Shown piece by piece: positions 1 to 7,925 of a DNA stretch of 64,000 nt. This DNA is from Ectopseudomonas mendocina. GTDB taxonomy: Bacteria; Pseudomonadota; Gammaproteobacteria; Pseudomonadales; Pseudomonadaceae. The stretch lies in NCBI RefSeq assembly GCF_007049795.1, contig NZ_SCFY01000006.1:1-64000 (forward strand), in the 5' to 3' direction. Below the pieces are notes generated by a model. It was not told where the DNA came from. It did no database searches and saw nothing but the letters and a program-made list of their open reading frames with translations. Made by a program: the position numbers and the translations under genes. How positions within the stretch are numbered: the stretch's first letter is position 1; the number at the start of each line of letters is the position of its first letter.

Positions 1-63
1 CCAATCGTGTGCCTGAACCCGGAGCGGGAAGCGGTACTGCAGCAAACATCAAAGGCAGCGTGA
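1..63 (+). CDS. Possible C-terminal tail of an unidentified protein (partial)
   Basis: The first frame is open from the window edge to a TGA at 61-63 and would encode 20 residues ending QQTSKAA. This could be the tail of a plus-strand gene starting outside the window, or chance. No family can be assigned from so short a piece. It abuts the broken end of the AIPR remnant, so a recombination boundary lies close by. Confidence 0.2.
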   Translation, partial: PIVCLNPEREAVLQQTSKAA

Positions 64-84
64 CACGCTCACGCGACAACTACC

Positions 85-478
85 TTGAAAATCGCCGAGA
101 TTCGGGGAACCACATCGGCTAACCGATCCTCCTCCACTACGGACAGCTTGACCTGAACGTAAACATGATCAAGGTTCCTGCCCAAACCATCGCGAGCATA
201 GAGCAGAGACGCAGTGGTTTGCCCTCCGTTTACAACTTGGAAATCCTTGATGTGGGAAATAGCCAATGCACCGCTGGGGAGCCTTCGCGTCTGTACGGAG
301 GACGCCGTAGCCGTTACGCCATTGTTGTACGCAAAGAACATCCCGGGCTCTTCCGCGATGGTGCGCAGAATGCCTTTGTTGACACCGGTCTTTGCCTGCA
401 GGTACGTCCTGACGTTCTGCTCGAGTAGGCGATTACCAAATGCGGCGAAGACCTTGGCCAGTACCGAGCAGTCCCCAG
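85..478 (-). pseudogene. AIPR-family (abortive phage infection) protein, internal fragment
   Basis: About 120 residues match the core of AIPR proteins, a family found in phage-resistance loci. The telling stretches are FGNRLLEQNVRTYLQ, GVNKGILRTI, FFAYNNGVTATA and VVNGGQTTASLLYA, followed by VKLSVV and VVPRIS. A complete AIPR protein has several hundred residues. Here both ends are missing: the 5' side runs straight into the ATPase fragment, and the frame is lost after VVPRIS near position 95, with a stop at 69-71. It is non-functional as it stands. It is read in the same direction as, and just after, the ATPase fragment, as in the restriction-like cassettes where GHKL ATPase, Z1 helicase, nuclease and AIPR genes occur in order. 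The family call is firm; the exact breakpoints are approximate. Confidence 0.75.
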
Positions 479-801
479 CCAAATCTTCCAAGATCGTCGG
501 GCTCCCGCTCATCCTGTGGATTGGCACTGGCGGGGCGCATGGCGATCTTTAGCGTCTCCAAGTCCATGCCAGTCCCGTCGTCACGGATCCTTACGACAAC
601 ATCACTCTCCTCGGGCTCGAACGAGATATCCACCCGAGAGGCCTTGGCCTTGATGCTATTGTCGATTAAGTCCGCGAGAGCTGCCGCTAGGTCGTAGTTA
701 CCAAAACTTCGTGCGGTCGCCATCAGGTCCCTTGCCTGGGGCGGATTCGTTATCCTCAATTCCCTCTCCTCAGCCCATACCACCGGGCAATATGGCAACA
801 A
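479..801 (-). pseudogene. MutL/MORC-type GHKL ATPase, N-terminal fragment
   Basis: The first ~108 residues carry the ATP-binding signatures of GHKL ATPases: an N-box DLIDNS (residues 44-49), DDGTGM (74-79) and the start of the lid, DDLGRFG (102-108). In intact homologues this last motif continues GLGLKTAS; here it turns into unrelated sequence and stops at 433. Proteins of this type head restriction-like cassettes with Z1 helicase, PD-(D/E)XK nuclease and AIPR genes (MutL homologues in restriction systems, related to eukaryotic MORC). The rest of the ATPase, any helicase and nuclease, and the start of AIPR appear to have been removed by one deletion ending at about 478. The start at 801 is the only ATG in reach. 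Confidence 0.7.
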
Positions 802-1074
802 GCCACTACAACATTATCCTTAGCCATAGTACGGGTACGAGACTATCCAGATTCATGGCAAATGGCCACTTCCTAGCCGCGCCCTTTTCTGCACCGGGTT
901 GCATCGGAGATAGAGCCAATGCCCGCTACTGGATGCTTTGAGCCTGCCGCATCAGACTGGATGCCGGCCATAGTCGACTACCACAGCTTATGATCTCAGC
1001 TCGTAGCTGACCTTGCCTGTAGGTCGGCCACACCGACTACGATCATGAAGCTGGAGAAATTAAATGTGTAGACA
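802..1074. other. Gene-free stretch between the defence remnant and the alpA module
   Basis: No convincing coding frame, RNA gene or known repeat is visible here. It would hold the promoter of the ATPase remnant. Base composition is less GC-rich than the core genome, as is usual for island DNA. Confidence 0.4.
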
Positions 1075-1093
1075 GTAGGACTGAAAATCCTAC
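1075..1093. repeat. Small hairpin with a 7-nt loop beside alpA copy 1
   Basis: GTAGGA and TCCTAC form a perfect 6-bp stem around the loop CTGAAAA. Size and loop resemble a tRNA anticodon arm (GAA, Phe), but no other tRNA parts surround it. A different hairpin, also with a 7-nt loop, sits at the equivalent place beside alpA copy 2 (13939-13965). Confidence 0.5.
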
Positions 1094-1106
1094 GTTCCAA
1101 GCAGAC

Positions 1107-1132
1107 AAAAAAACGCCGGTCAATCGACCGGC
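1107..1132 (-). terminator. Rho-independent terminator of alpA copy 1
   Basis: GCCGGTC and GACCGGC (1115-1132) form a 7-bp GC-rich stem with loop AATC. On the minus strand it is followed by an almost pure T run, just after the alpA stop. The copy-2 terminator has the same arms with a different loop. Confidence 0.85.
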
Positions 1133-1139
1133 CTCTTTA

Positions 1140-1322
1140 CTATCTCGCTGCGGCTGCACTGGCTATCCAGTCGTCGACTTCGTGCTGAAGCCAGCGGCTG
1201 GCTCGACCGATCTTCACCTGTCTCGGGAAGTCACCCTCTCGGATACGGCAGTAGATAGTTTTACGACTCAATCCGACTTTGCGGCTAACCGCATTGAAGT
1301 CTAGAAGGATCATCTCAGACAT
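1140..1322 (-). CDS. alpA: AlpA-family helix-turn-helix regulator (copy 1)
   Basis: A 60-residue protein starting MSEMILLDF, with an AlpA/excisionase-type winged helix: VSRKVGLSRKTIYCRI as the recognition region, then FPRQVKIGRASRWLQHEVDDWI. Such proteins activate or help excision of P4-like elements next to the integrase. The start at 1322 is preferred over an upstream in-frame ATG at 1358 because GGGAGGTGGG precedes it. The protein is identical to copy 2 at 14008-14190. It lies downstream of the integrase remnant on the same strand, as copy 2 lies downstream of the intact integrase. Confidence 0.85.
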   Translation of the reverse strand: MSEMILLDFNAVSRKVGLSRKTIYCRIREGDFPRQVKIGRASRWLQHEVDDWIASAAAAR

Positions 1323-1564
1323 AACCCACCTCCCAGAAAGAGAGGCCGGTGGATTCATGCGGGCACTGCGGTGGTAATGCGTTCCTCATAGCTGACTGCT
1401 CTGCCGGATCGTGCCTTCAAGGCATTAGTTCTACTTTTCCAATTCCACTGCGCATCAAGTAGACAACGTCACAGCAGCAAACCTAGAGGCTCCGGATAAC
1501 CTCACACCTGTATATTTCCACAGCAACATAGGCTGCGCAACAAAATACTTGACTTTTCTGAAAC

Positions 1565-1985
1565 TTATCCAATTTCGAACAAATCTAGCTGCTCAGCTTG
1601 ATGCTCATCCTCATCAGAACTATCGAGCAGGCGGCCAAGCGCGGCATCGAAGGCCTCCATGGTCGGGCGCATCTGAGGCAATTTCGCTTCAGGGTTATTG
1701 CGGTAGTGCGTTACGACAACGCCTGTTTGCCCGTGTGACTGCAAAGCGTCACTATCGAAATCCTTGATACCGTTGCGCTGCATGAACTGCGTGCACGTGC
1801 GCCGGATATCACGCGGGGTAAATTTCGGCACGGGTTGGCCATCCAGCTTGGCATGCTCAGTCGCAAACCACTCGCTCACCGCATGAGACAAACTGGACGG
1901 GTGAATCGGCGTTTGCCCATCAATGCTCCATGGGTATACAGCCCCTTGCGGCTGCAAGGCACGAACCTGCTCCAGCACCTGCACC
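1565..1985 (-). pseudogene. Tyrosine integrase, C-terminal remnant (copy 1)
   Basis: About 137 C-terminal residues, from VLEQVRALQP to the stop, match the intact integrase at 14433-15896 closely. Two catalytic regions remain: TPRDIRRTCTQFMQ (Arg) and SHGQTGVV..HYRNN (His, Tyr). The N-terminal DNA-binding domains and most of the catalytic domain are missing; similarity ends at about 1985, where unrelated DNA starts. The frame continues to 2074 but that part is not integrase-like. Without the core-binding domain it cannot recombine DNA. It marks a second, older copy of the same kind of element. Confidence 0.85.
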
Positions 1986-2039
1986 GGCAACTTGGTGCAT
2001 ATCTGCGGTGGCAAAAAATCCGCAGAGCTGCACCGTGGT

Positions 2040-2392
2040 GCTGACCGAACGCTGGTGATCGAGAAACCCCGCATTTTGAAATTGATTGAGTGGGCTGCTC
2101 ACAGGATGTCGAAGTGCCAACGCACCAACACTGCTATCAGAGACCGCTTTCGCAGGGAATGCCGGAGTCTCTGGTCTAGACGCAAAAAGCATCCAACGCT
2201 AAAGAGCTTCCGACATCAGATCGGCTCGATTCTGAAAGCGTCTGGAGAAAATCCGGAAACCATGGCGTACATCATGGGGCATCAGTCCACAGAATCGATC
2301 AGCGTCTATGGCGATGGGCGCTCTGGCGCAGACCGAAAAAGCCACATCAGACCTGCAGAGGGCATTGACCTGTCCAGGGTACGAAAACCCAA
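2040..2392 (+). pseudogene. Second-type tyrosine recombinase, C-terminal remnant
   Basis: On the plus strand a frame encodes LKSFRHQIGSILKASG, then YIMGHQSTESISVYG and HIRPAEGIDLSRVRK. These are the R-H...GH...Y pattern and tail of a tyrosine site-specific recombinase that is clearly different from the island integrase. The upstream part, including the first catalytic Arg, is absent or degenerate, and there is no good start codon. The stop of this frame lies at 2502-2504, after a tail without family resemblance. It lies head-to-head with the minus-strand integrase remnant, so the two fragments meet in a recombination scar at about 1985-2040. Confidence 0.6.
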
Positions 2393-2565
2393 GAGTCCTC
2401 CACGGTACGGAAACGGCAGGGTGATTGGCCTGATTGAATTTCAAGCCGCTACTCGTGGCTGGCTTCCAGGCCCCTCAACGGGCCCAAACCATCAAAAAGG
2501 ATAGCTATCGCCCGTGGGCGAAAGCAGACGGCCATATCCAATACTGATTGCAACAGGCTGGAATC

Positions 2566-4243
2566 GGCCCAGGCTGTGTAAAAACGCTGGCATCGACCTT
2601 GCTGTGATTTGATGGATTCAAATCAGCGGGGGATGCAGATGAAGCGCTTTATCCAGGGAGAGCATCGAGGCCAAAGCACACTGCTTCCCGAGAGCCTGAA
2701 TGACTACGTGACGGACACCAACCCGGTGCGGGTGGTCGATGTTTTCGTCGATGAACTCGATCTTGGCCAACTGGGTTTCGATGGCGTCATCCCGGCTGAA
2801 ACTGGTCGGCCTGCCTACCATCCTGCCGACTTGCTGAAGATCTACATCTACGGCTACCTCAATCGCATCCAATCCAGTCGCCGCCTTGAGCGAGAGGCTC
2901 AGCGCAACGTCGAGCTGATGTGGCTGACCGGGCGTTTGATGCCGGACTTCAAGACCATCGCCAATTTCCGCAAGGATAACGGCAAGGCAATCCGCGGCGT
3001 CTGTCGGCAGTTCGTGGTGCTGTGTCAGCAGCTCGGTCTGTTTGCCGAGGCGCTGGTGGCCATCGACGGCAGCAAGTTCAAGGCGGTCAACAATCGTGAC
3101 CGCAACTTCACCAGTGCCAAGCTGCAACGTCGGATGGAGGAGATCGAATCCAGCATCAGCCGCTACCTGACAGCGCTAGATACCGCCGACCGACAGGAAC
3201 CCGTAGTGGCACAGGCCAAGGCAGAGCGCCTGCACAGCAAGATTGCCGCCCTTAAAACCAAGATGCAGGAACTGCGAGATATCGGGGCTCAGCTTGAGTC
3301 CGCCCCGGACAAGCAGATCTCCCTGACCGATCCAGATGCCCGCTCGATGATGACTCGCGGCACCGGCTTGGTTGGCTACAACGTCCAGGCTGCGGTCGAT
3401 ACGAAGCATCACCTGATCGTGACGCACGAGGTCACCAACAACGGCGTCGACCGCGACCAATTGAGTGCCATGGCCAAGCAGGCACGGGACGCGATGGGCG
3501 TGGAATCACTGTCGGTGGTCGCCGACCGGGGGTATTTCAAAAGTGAGGAAATCCTCGCCTGCCACGAAGTAGGCATCACCACCTTCGTGCCCAAGGCCAA
3601 GACATCGGCCGCCGCAGCAGCTGGTCGCTTTGGTCGCGATGATTTCATCTATGACGCGGCCCATGACGAGTACCGTTGCCCAGCCGGAGAACGCTTGGTC
3701 TGGCGTTTCTCGACGGTTGAGAAAGGCCTGAAACTGCACCGTTACTGGAGTTCGCACTGCCAAGGTTGTGCGTTGAAAGATCAGTGCACGCCGAGCGCAC
3801 AGCGGCGGGTGAGTCGCTGGGAGCACGAGTCGGTGCTCGACGCGATGCAGTCCCGTCTAGATCAGGCGCCGGAGATGATGCGCATCCGCCGTCAGACGGT
3901 GGAACATCCGTTCGGCACGTTGAAGGCCTGGATGGGCGCCACTCATTTTCTCACCAAGACGCTCGACCGGGTGAGCACGGAAATGAGCCTGCATGTGCTC
4001 GCCTACAACTTCAAACGGGTGCTGAACCTGCTGGGCAATAGTGCGCTGATGGCCGCAATGAGGGCCTGAAACCCCACTGGCAGCTCGTTGAACTCGTCAC
4101 CAAGCATCGCGGAGCCACACTTGCCCGAATCGGTTGAATGACTCGGATCGACACACCAGGAGTCCGTAGGGCCTCTGGGCGCCGCTAAAACAATCCAATA
4201 TCCAGCTATCCATCACCCGCTGCGTTTTTACACAGTCTGGGCC
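2566..4243 (+). mobile_element. IS1182-family insertion sequence
   Basis: The element is 1678 bp measured to the outermost matching bases, with 22-bp terminal inverted repeats at 2566-2587 and 4222-4243 (21 of 22 positions match) and one transposase gene. The outermost four bases, GGCC, are themselves a palindrome on both sides, so they may be target sequence rather than IS. It lies between the integrase graveyard and the metal cargo. Both ends and the transposase look intact, so it may still be active. Confidence 0.85.
2639..4069 (+). CDS. IS1182-family transposase
   Basis: A DDE-type transposase of about 476 residues starting MKRFIQGEHRGQSTLLPESL. The N-terminal DUF772-type region (AYHPADLLKIYIYGYLNRIQ, SSRRLEREAQRN, DFKTIANFRKDN) is followed by the first Asp in LVAIDGSKF, a coiled segment, the second Asp in VVADRGYF, and the Glu in EHPFGTLKAWMG near the end. 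Length and motif order suit a full-length enzyme. The start at 2639 has a GGGGG run 7 bp upstream; ATG at 2633 and TTG at 2609 are alternatives. No frameshift is seen. Confidence 0.9.
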   Translation: MKRFIQGEHRGQSTLLPESLNDYVTDTNPVRVVDVFVDELDLGQLGFDGVIPAETGRPAYHPADLLKIYIYGYLNRIQSSRRLEREAQRNVELMWLTGRLMPDFKTIANFRKDNGKAIRGVCRQFVVLCQQLGLFAEALVAIDGSKFKAVNNRDRNFTSAKLQRRMEEIESSISRYLTALDTADRQEPVVAQAKAERLHSKIAALKTKMQELRDIGAQLESAPDKQISLTDPDARSMMTRGTGLVGYNVQAAVDTKHHLIVTHEVTNNGVDRDQLSAMAKQARDAMGVESLSVVADRGYFKSEEILACHEVGITTFVPKAKTSAAAAAGRFGRDDFIYDAAHDEYRCPAGERLVWRFSTVEKGLKLHRYWSSHCQGCALKDQCTPSAQRRVSRWEHESVLDAMQSRLDQAPEMMRIRRQTVEHPFGTLKAWMGATHFLTKTLDRVSTEMSLHVLAYNFKRVLNLLGNSALMAAMRA

Positions 4244-4315
4244 AAAAGCAGACATCCGCAACAAGATGTTGTCCTACGTCCGCTATCGATGTCACGTGAC
4301 CAACCCGGAGCAGGT

Positions 4316-5305
4316 TCAGCCGTTGAGCGGTTCGCTAGTCTCGGCACGATCACGGCAAAGAAACGCTGGCACAGCCCGGACATAGACCAGTTCAGCAACC
4401 AGCTCGACAAGGGTCTGGGTAATCACCGCAGCGGCGGCGAGCCCCCGCAGCTGTTCAGGCAGCGCTAATGCAAGGGGCAGCACCACCAGTGAGTTGCGCG
4501 TCGAGCTGCTGAAGATCACAGCCCTTGCCGACCGCACAGGCAGCTTGCACACCTTGGAGACCAGTGCACCGATTACGGGAGCCAAGAAGGCAAAGGCGAT
4601 GTAGATCGGCAGTACGGGAGCAAGCCTGCCGATCTCATTCACTACGGGAGCAATCTGCGAGCCGACCACGGCTATGAGCACCGCCGCCATGGCCGGCACA
4701 GGTAACCAGGCCCAAGCATCAGCCCATGTCTTCACCGCTGCGGAGCGCTTTACCAATGCTTCTGTCAGCAGTGCCAGGATCAGCGGGGCCATGGTGAGTG
4801 CCAGAAAGGCTTCGACAAAGGGGCCTATCGACACGACCACCCCCGAAGTATCACTCAGCATAAGCCCCAGGTAGAGGGGTAAAAGAGCAAGCTGAAGTAA
4901 CAGCAAAATCGGCGTCGCCGAAAGGATCAGGCGTGAGTCACCCCGGCCAATGTGGGTGAACACAACCACGTAATCGATGCAGGGCGTCAGTAACACCAAT
5001 AGCACGCCAATCAGGATGGCGGGATGTCCATCCAAGAAGCGGGTCAGCCCCCAAACCAGGAGAGGAATCAAAACAAAATTGGCGACTAGGAGCGCAGCCA
5101 TGAAGGGCTTGTTGCGCATGCCATCTTTAAGGTTCAGGAACGGAATCTGAAGAAACATCGCATACATCAGAACAGCGATGGTGGGCGTGACCAAGACCGA
5201 CAATCCCTGGGCGGTGTTCGGAGCCAGCAAGCCGCCAATCGCCGCGACAATCACTGCTACGAAGTAGATCGGTACTTGGTTCTGCTCTAGTGCATCTCTT
5301 GTCAT
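4316..5305 (-). CDS. ACR3/bile-acid-symporter superfamily exporter, probable arsenic resistance protein
   Basis: A 329-residue membrane protein with about ten hydrophobic segments, of the BASS fold to which ACR3 arsenite exporters belong. LLTPCIDYVVVFTHIGRGDS near the middle fits the conserved Cys-bearing helix of that group, and FSSSTRNSLVVLPLALA fits its second conserved motif near the C-terminus. Related proteins are usually annotated as arsenic resistance protein. The substrate is inferred; no arsR or arsC lies beside it. It is convergent with the IS, and its start faces the promoter region of the small secreted protein at 5684. The cadmium genes nearby support a role in metal or metalloid export. 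Confidence 0.75.
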   Translation of the reverse strand: MTRDALEQNQVPIYFVAVIVAAIGGLLAPNTAQGLSVLVTPTIAVLMYAMFLQIPFLNLKDGMRNKPFMAALLVANFVLIPLLVWGLTRFLDGHPAILIGVLLVLLTPCIDYVVVFTHIGRGDSRLILSATPILLLLQLALLPLYLGLMLSDTSGVVVSIGPFVEAFLALTMAPLILALLTEALVKRSAAVKTWADAWAWLPVPAMAAVLIAVVGSQIAPVVNEIGRLAPVLPIYIAFAFLAPVIGALVSKVCKLPVRSARAVIFSSSTRNSLVVLPLALALPEQLRGLAAAAVITQTLVELVAELVYVRAVPAFLCRDRAETSEPLNG

Positions 5306-5683
5306 GGTTCACTCAAAGTCATGGTTTGCTCTCCGCGTTAGGGAGGACAAGGATGGTTAGCTAGGGATAAGGCAAGCAGCGCTAACGGCCAATGGTCATT
5401 CATCAATGGCTGCTTCAGGCCTGTACTTGCAGGTCAAAAAGGGCAAGGTCGACCCAAACTGGGCACCCTGAAAATTCGATCATTGGCCAAAAACGGAAGC
5501 ACTGATTTTTCCAGCATGCATCCTAGCCCGCCCCACCTAAGCCGCACAGGTATCGCCATGGTGCTTGTGCCTACTCCCCGAGAATGGTCTCATTGCGGAG
5601 CAATTCGTACGGCAACCGTATCTTCATACCAATGAGGGTCGGAGCAAATACCTCCCACCACTATACATATCGACATCATCCCG
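5306..5683. other. Divergent intergenic region in the metal cargo
   Basis: No coding frame is convincing. The region separates the ACR3-like gene (minus) from the small secreted protein (plus) and should hold both promoters. It contains a copy of the GGCTGCTT-type Pseudomonas intergenic word at about 5407, related to the one at 12298. Confidence 0.4.
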
Positions 5684-6043
5684 ATGCCCAGGCGTAAGGT
5701 CACAATCCAAGTAGTGCTTACACTGAGCATGGCATTGCTGCTGGTCATGGGTTGGCATATGTCTTCCCTGTTGGTTGGTGCAGAGCCGCAAGCGGGATTC
5801 AAGAGCGAGTCAACGCACAGCAGCTTGCTGACAGAGGCAGCCCCCTCTTGCGTCTTTTGTGCAGGTCACCGGCACTCGCCGATGACTGCCGACCATGTGC
5901 ACGAGACCCCTTACCTTGGGCCGCTGCTTATCCTGCCAGCCCAGGCAGAAAGCAACATCCTGGCTACCCTGCCGGATCAAGCCGCACCAACTCGCCCGGT
6001 CTACTTGATTGAGCGCCCTCCGCGATCCAGCCGCGTGATCTAA
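5684..6043 (+). CDS. Small His/Cys-containing exported protein, unknown function
   Basis: A 119-residue protein with one N-terminal hydrophobic segment (VVLTLSMALLLVMGW, residues ~10-24) acting as signal or anchor. It is followed by a compact possible metal site, CVFCAGHRHSPM, then DHVHET (residues ~56-74): two Cys and five His within twenty residues. It resembles the DUF2946 type of small proteins found beside metal transporters, but I cannot confirm the family. The gene precedes another small exported protein and dsbB/dsbA on the same strand, which suggests a shared periplasmic metal/thiol role. The start at 5684 lacks a strong ribosome site. Confidence 0.6.
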   Translation: MPRRKVTIQVVLTLSMALLLVMGWHMSSLLVGAEPQAGFKSESTHSSLLTEAAPSCVFCAGHRHSPMTADHVHETPYLGPLLILPAQAESNILATLPDQAAPTRPVYLIERPPRSSRVI

Positions 6044-6090
6044 ACAAAGCCGCACTGCGGCTAAAGACCACTGCAATCCAGGATCAACTT

Positions 6091-6288
6091 ATGCAATCGC
6101 TTTCTCCGCGCGAGCCTGGGGCGTTGTTTGCGCACCTGCGCCGCCCGATGCGCTTATTACTGCTCGCTATCGTGCTGATGCTCGTGGGCATGGCAGATGC
6201 ACTGGCTCAAGACGTCACCACGAACGATATCGCGTCGGCGGTAGTTCCCGTGCCACCCACCTCTGTAGAGGGTAGATATCAACCATGA
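6091..6288 (+). CDS. Very small exported protein upstream of dsbB, unknown function
   Basis: A 65-residue frame with a clear signal peptide: RRPMRLLLLAIVLMLVGMADALAQ, cleavage expected after ALAQ at about residue 40 (or an internal start at the second Met, residue 20, giving an ordinary 21-residue signal). The mature part is only about 25 residues (DVTTNDIASAVVPVP..). Its end overlaps the start of the DsbB gene by four bases (ATGA at 6285), typical of translational coupling. That overlap is the main reason to regard it as real. No function can be assigned. Confidence 0.5.
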   Translation: MQSLSPREPGALFAHLRRPMRLLLLAIVLMLVGMADALAQDVTTNDIASAVVPVPPTSVEGRYQP

Positions 6289-6728
6289 TGGAAACAGAGA
6301 CAAACACTCGCTTTCCCAGCCCCTGGAGCCTGTTGCTTATGGCCTGGGGTATTGCGTTGGTTTCGACCTTAGCCGCCTTGTTCATCGGCGAGGTCATGGG
6401 CAAAACGCCCTGCGTGCTCTGCTGGTTCCAGCGCGCATTCATGTTTCCACTGGTCGTGATTCTGGCCGTTGGTTGCTACACCTCGGATTTCGGCGTCTGG
6501 CGTTATGCGTTGCCGGTTACCGTCGTGGGCGGGCTCATCGCGCTCTACCACAGCCTGCTCTACTTCGGGGCCATACCAGAGAGCATCAAGCCCTGTGGGG
6601 CAGGCCCGTCCTGCTCCAGCGCTGACATGACGATTTTCGGCAGCGTCCCTCTGCCACTGCTTTCGCTGGTCGCATTCACCCTTATCGCTGTTCTTCTTGT
6701 TCTCATCCGTCGGAGGTCTTCCCTATGA
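6285..6728 (+). CDS. DsbB-family disulfide bond formation protein
   Basis: A 147-residue, four-helix inner-membrane protein. It carries the quinone-side pair C43-V-L-C46 and a second periplasmic pair, C104 and C110, as in DsbB/BdbC enzymes that reoxidise a DsbA partner and pass electrons to quinone. The partner gene overlaps it by four bases (ATGA). It is not the housekeeping dsbB: it is shorter and sits in a mobile metal-resistance cluster. It probably serves the adjacent DsbA-like protein in maturing or protecting periplasmic metal-binding proteins; that role is inferred. Confidence 0.85.
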   Translation: MMETETNTRFPSPWSLLLMAWGIALVSTLAALFIGEVMGKTPCVLCWFQRAFMFPLVVILAVGCYTSDFGVWRYALPVTVVGGLIALYHSLLYFGAIPESIKPCGAGPSCSSADMTIFGSVPLPLLSLVAFTLIAVLLVLIRRRSSL

Positions 6729-7369
6729 GCAGACGTGCAATCGTCCTCGTGATCAGCATTCTTACTGCGCTCGGCTTCGCTGCTGCGGCGTTCTTTTATG
6801 ATCGATATTCGGCCAGTGAAGAGACTCCGCCAGTTGCTCCAGTCGCTAGCTCATTGGTGCGCTTCCATTCGCCCGTTATCGGCACCGCCAATGCGCCCGT
6901 AACCATCGTTGAGTTCTTCGATCCGTCCTGCGAGGCCTGCCGCGCCTTCTTTCCAGTAGTGAAACAGATCCTGGCTGAGAACCCGAACGATGTGCGCCTG
7001 GTGCTGCGTTACGTCCTCTTCCATGAAGGCTCTGAAACAGCAGCAAGAATCCTCGAAACTGCACGCAAGCAGGGGGTCTTCGAGCCTGTTCTGGAAGCAC
7101 TCATGGTGGCGCAACCGCAATGGCACAGTGACCCACAGGTGCTGAAGGCCTGGGAGGCTGCTGAAGCGGCAGGCTTGGATGTGGAGAAGGCCCGTGCAGA
7201 GATGATGGCTGCCGATATCACCGAGACGCTGAAAAGGGACTCTCAGGATGCCCAGGCGGCTGGTGTGCGCCAGACACCTACGTTCTTTGTGAATGGCAAG
7301 CCGCTATTGAGTTTCGGCGCGCAGCCACTGAATGATCTGGTCAAAGCTGAAGTCGAACAAAGCAAATAA
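6725..7369 (+). CDS. DsbA-family thiol:disulfide oxidoreductase
   Basis: A 214-residue protein with an N-terminal membrane anchor or uncleaved signal (residues ~5-25) and one thioredoxin-fold domain with an inserted helical part. The active site is C69-E-A-C72 in VEFFDPSCEACRAFF, and the cis-Pro loop is in QTPTFFVNGKPL near residue 188. Such proteins oxidise or isomerise periplasmic cysteines. CEAC differs from the CPHC of classical DsbA and fits the DsbA-like proteins paired with short DsbB proteins. Translation is coupled to dsbB; a long hairpin follows and ends the operon. Confidence 0.88.
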   Translation: MSRRAIVLVISILTALGFAAAAFFYDRYSASEETPPVAPVASSLVRFHSPVIGTANAPVTIVEFFDPSCEACRAFFPVVKQILAENPNDVRLVLRYVLFHEGSETAARILETARKQGVFEPVLEALMVAQPQWHSDPQVLKAWEAAEAAGLDVEKARAEMMAADITETLKRDSQDAQAAGVRQTPTFFVNGKPLLSFGAQPLNDLVKAEVEQSK

Positions 7370-7402
7370 GCGCTAACCGTCTGCATACAGCTGAGCCAGA
7401 CT

Positions 7403-7442
7403 CACCACCTGCCATGTAGCGTGCCTCGCATGGCAGGTGGTG
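7403..7442. terminator. Long hairpin between convergent dsbA and cadR
   Basis: CACCACCTGCCATG and its exact reverse complement (7403-7416, 7429-7442) form a 14-bp stem with a 12-nt loop, placed between the two convergent stop codons. It most likely ends transcription from both sides, although neither side has a long T run. Confidence 0.6.
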
Positions 7443-7450
7443 GCGCATGT

Positions 7451-7903
7451 TTAGTGGCGGTGGCTTTTCCCAACATGGGTGTGGCCATCATCCGGAAGCG
7501 CACTGACACCGCCAGTGGTATTCAGGCGCTGGAGGATTCCACACTCATCTACGCCGCGCTCAGAGGAACAGCGGTGTCGTAACTCAATCAGCTGTTGTTG
7601 CAGGGCCAGCAGACTGGTCACGCGCGCTTGCACATGCTCAATGTGCTCATCCACTAAGCTATTCACACCCTCACAGTTCCCCTCTGGCCGATCCATCAGC
7701 GCCAGCAGGCTTCTGATCTCGTCCAGGGTCATGTCTAGCGTTCGGCAGTTGCGAATGAACGTAAGCCGCTCAAGGTGCTCACTGCTGTAAAGGCGGTAAT
7801 TACCCTCGCTACGGGCCGGAGCCGGCAACAGCCCCTCGCGCTCGTAATAGCGAACCGTTTCAACCTGGCAATCGGCAAGCTTGGCCAGCTCTCCAATCTT
7901 CAT
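7451..7903 (-). CDS. cadR: CadR, cadmium/lead-responsive MerR-family regulator
   Basis: A 150-residue MerR protein. The N-terminal winged helix (MKIGELAKLADCQVETVRYY) is followed by a dimerisation helix and a metal site with C77, C112 and C121. The His-rich tail (DDGHTHVGKSHRH) is typical of Pseudomonas CadR. With Cd(II), and less so Zn(II) or Pb(II), CadR untwists the promoter it is bound to and activates cadA. It is divergent from cadA, and its operator lies in the 82-bp gap. The identification is firm on tail, cysteine spacing and context. Confidence 0.93.
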   Translation of the reverse strand: MKIGELAKLADCQVETVRYYEREGLLPAPARSEGNYRLYSSEHLERLTFIRNCRTLDMTLDEIRSLLALMDRPEGNCEGVNSLVDEHIEHVQARVTSLLALQQQLIELRHRCSSERGVDECGILQRLNTTGGVSALPDDGHTHVGKSHRH

Positions 7904-7925
7904 GAATTACCTCTTCAGCAAACGC

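Noticed and set aside
1075-1093. Phe-tRNA-like anticodon arm as a tRNA gene or remnant
   Set aside because: No acceptor, D or T arm surrounds it, and the sister module has a different stem and loop, so a tRNA origin is not supported.
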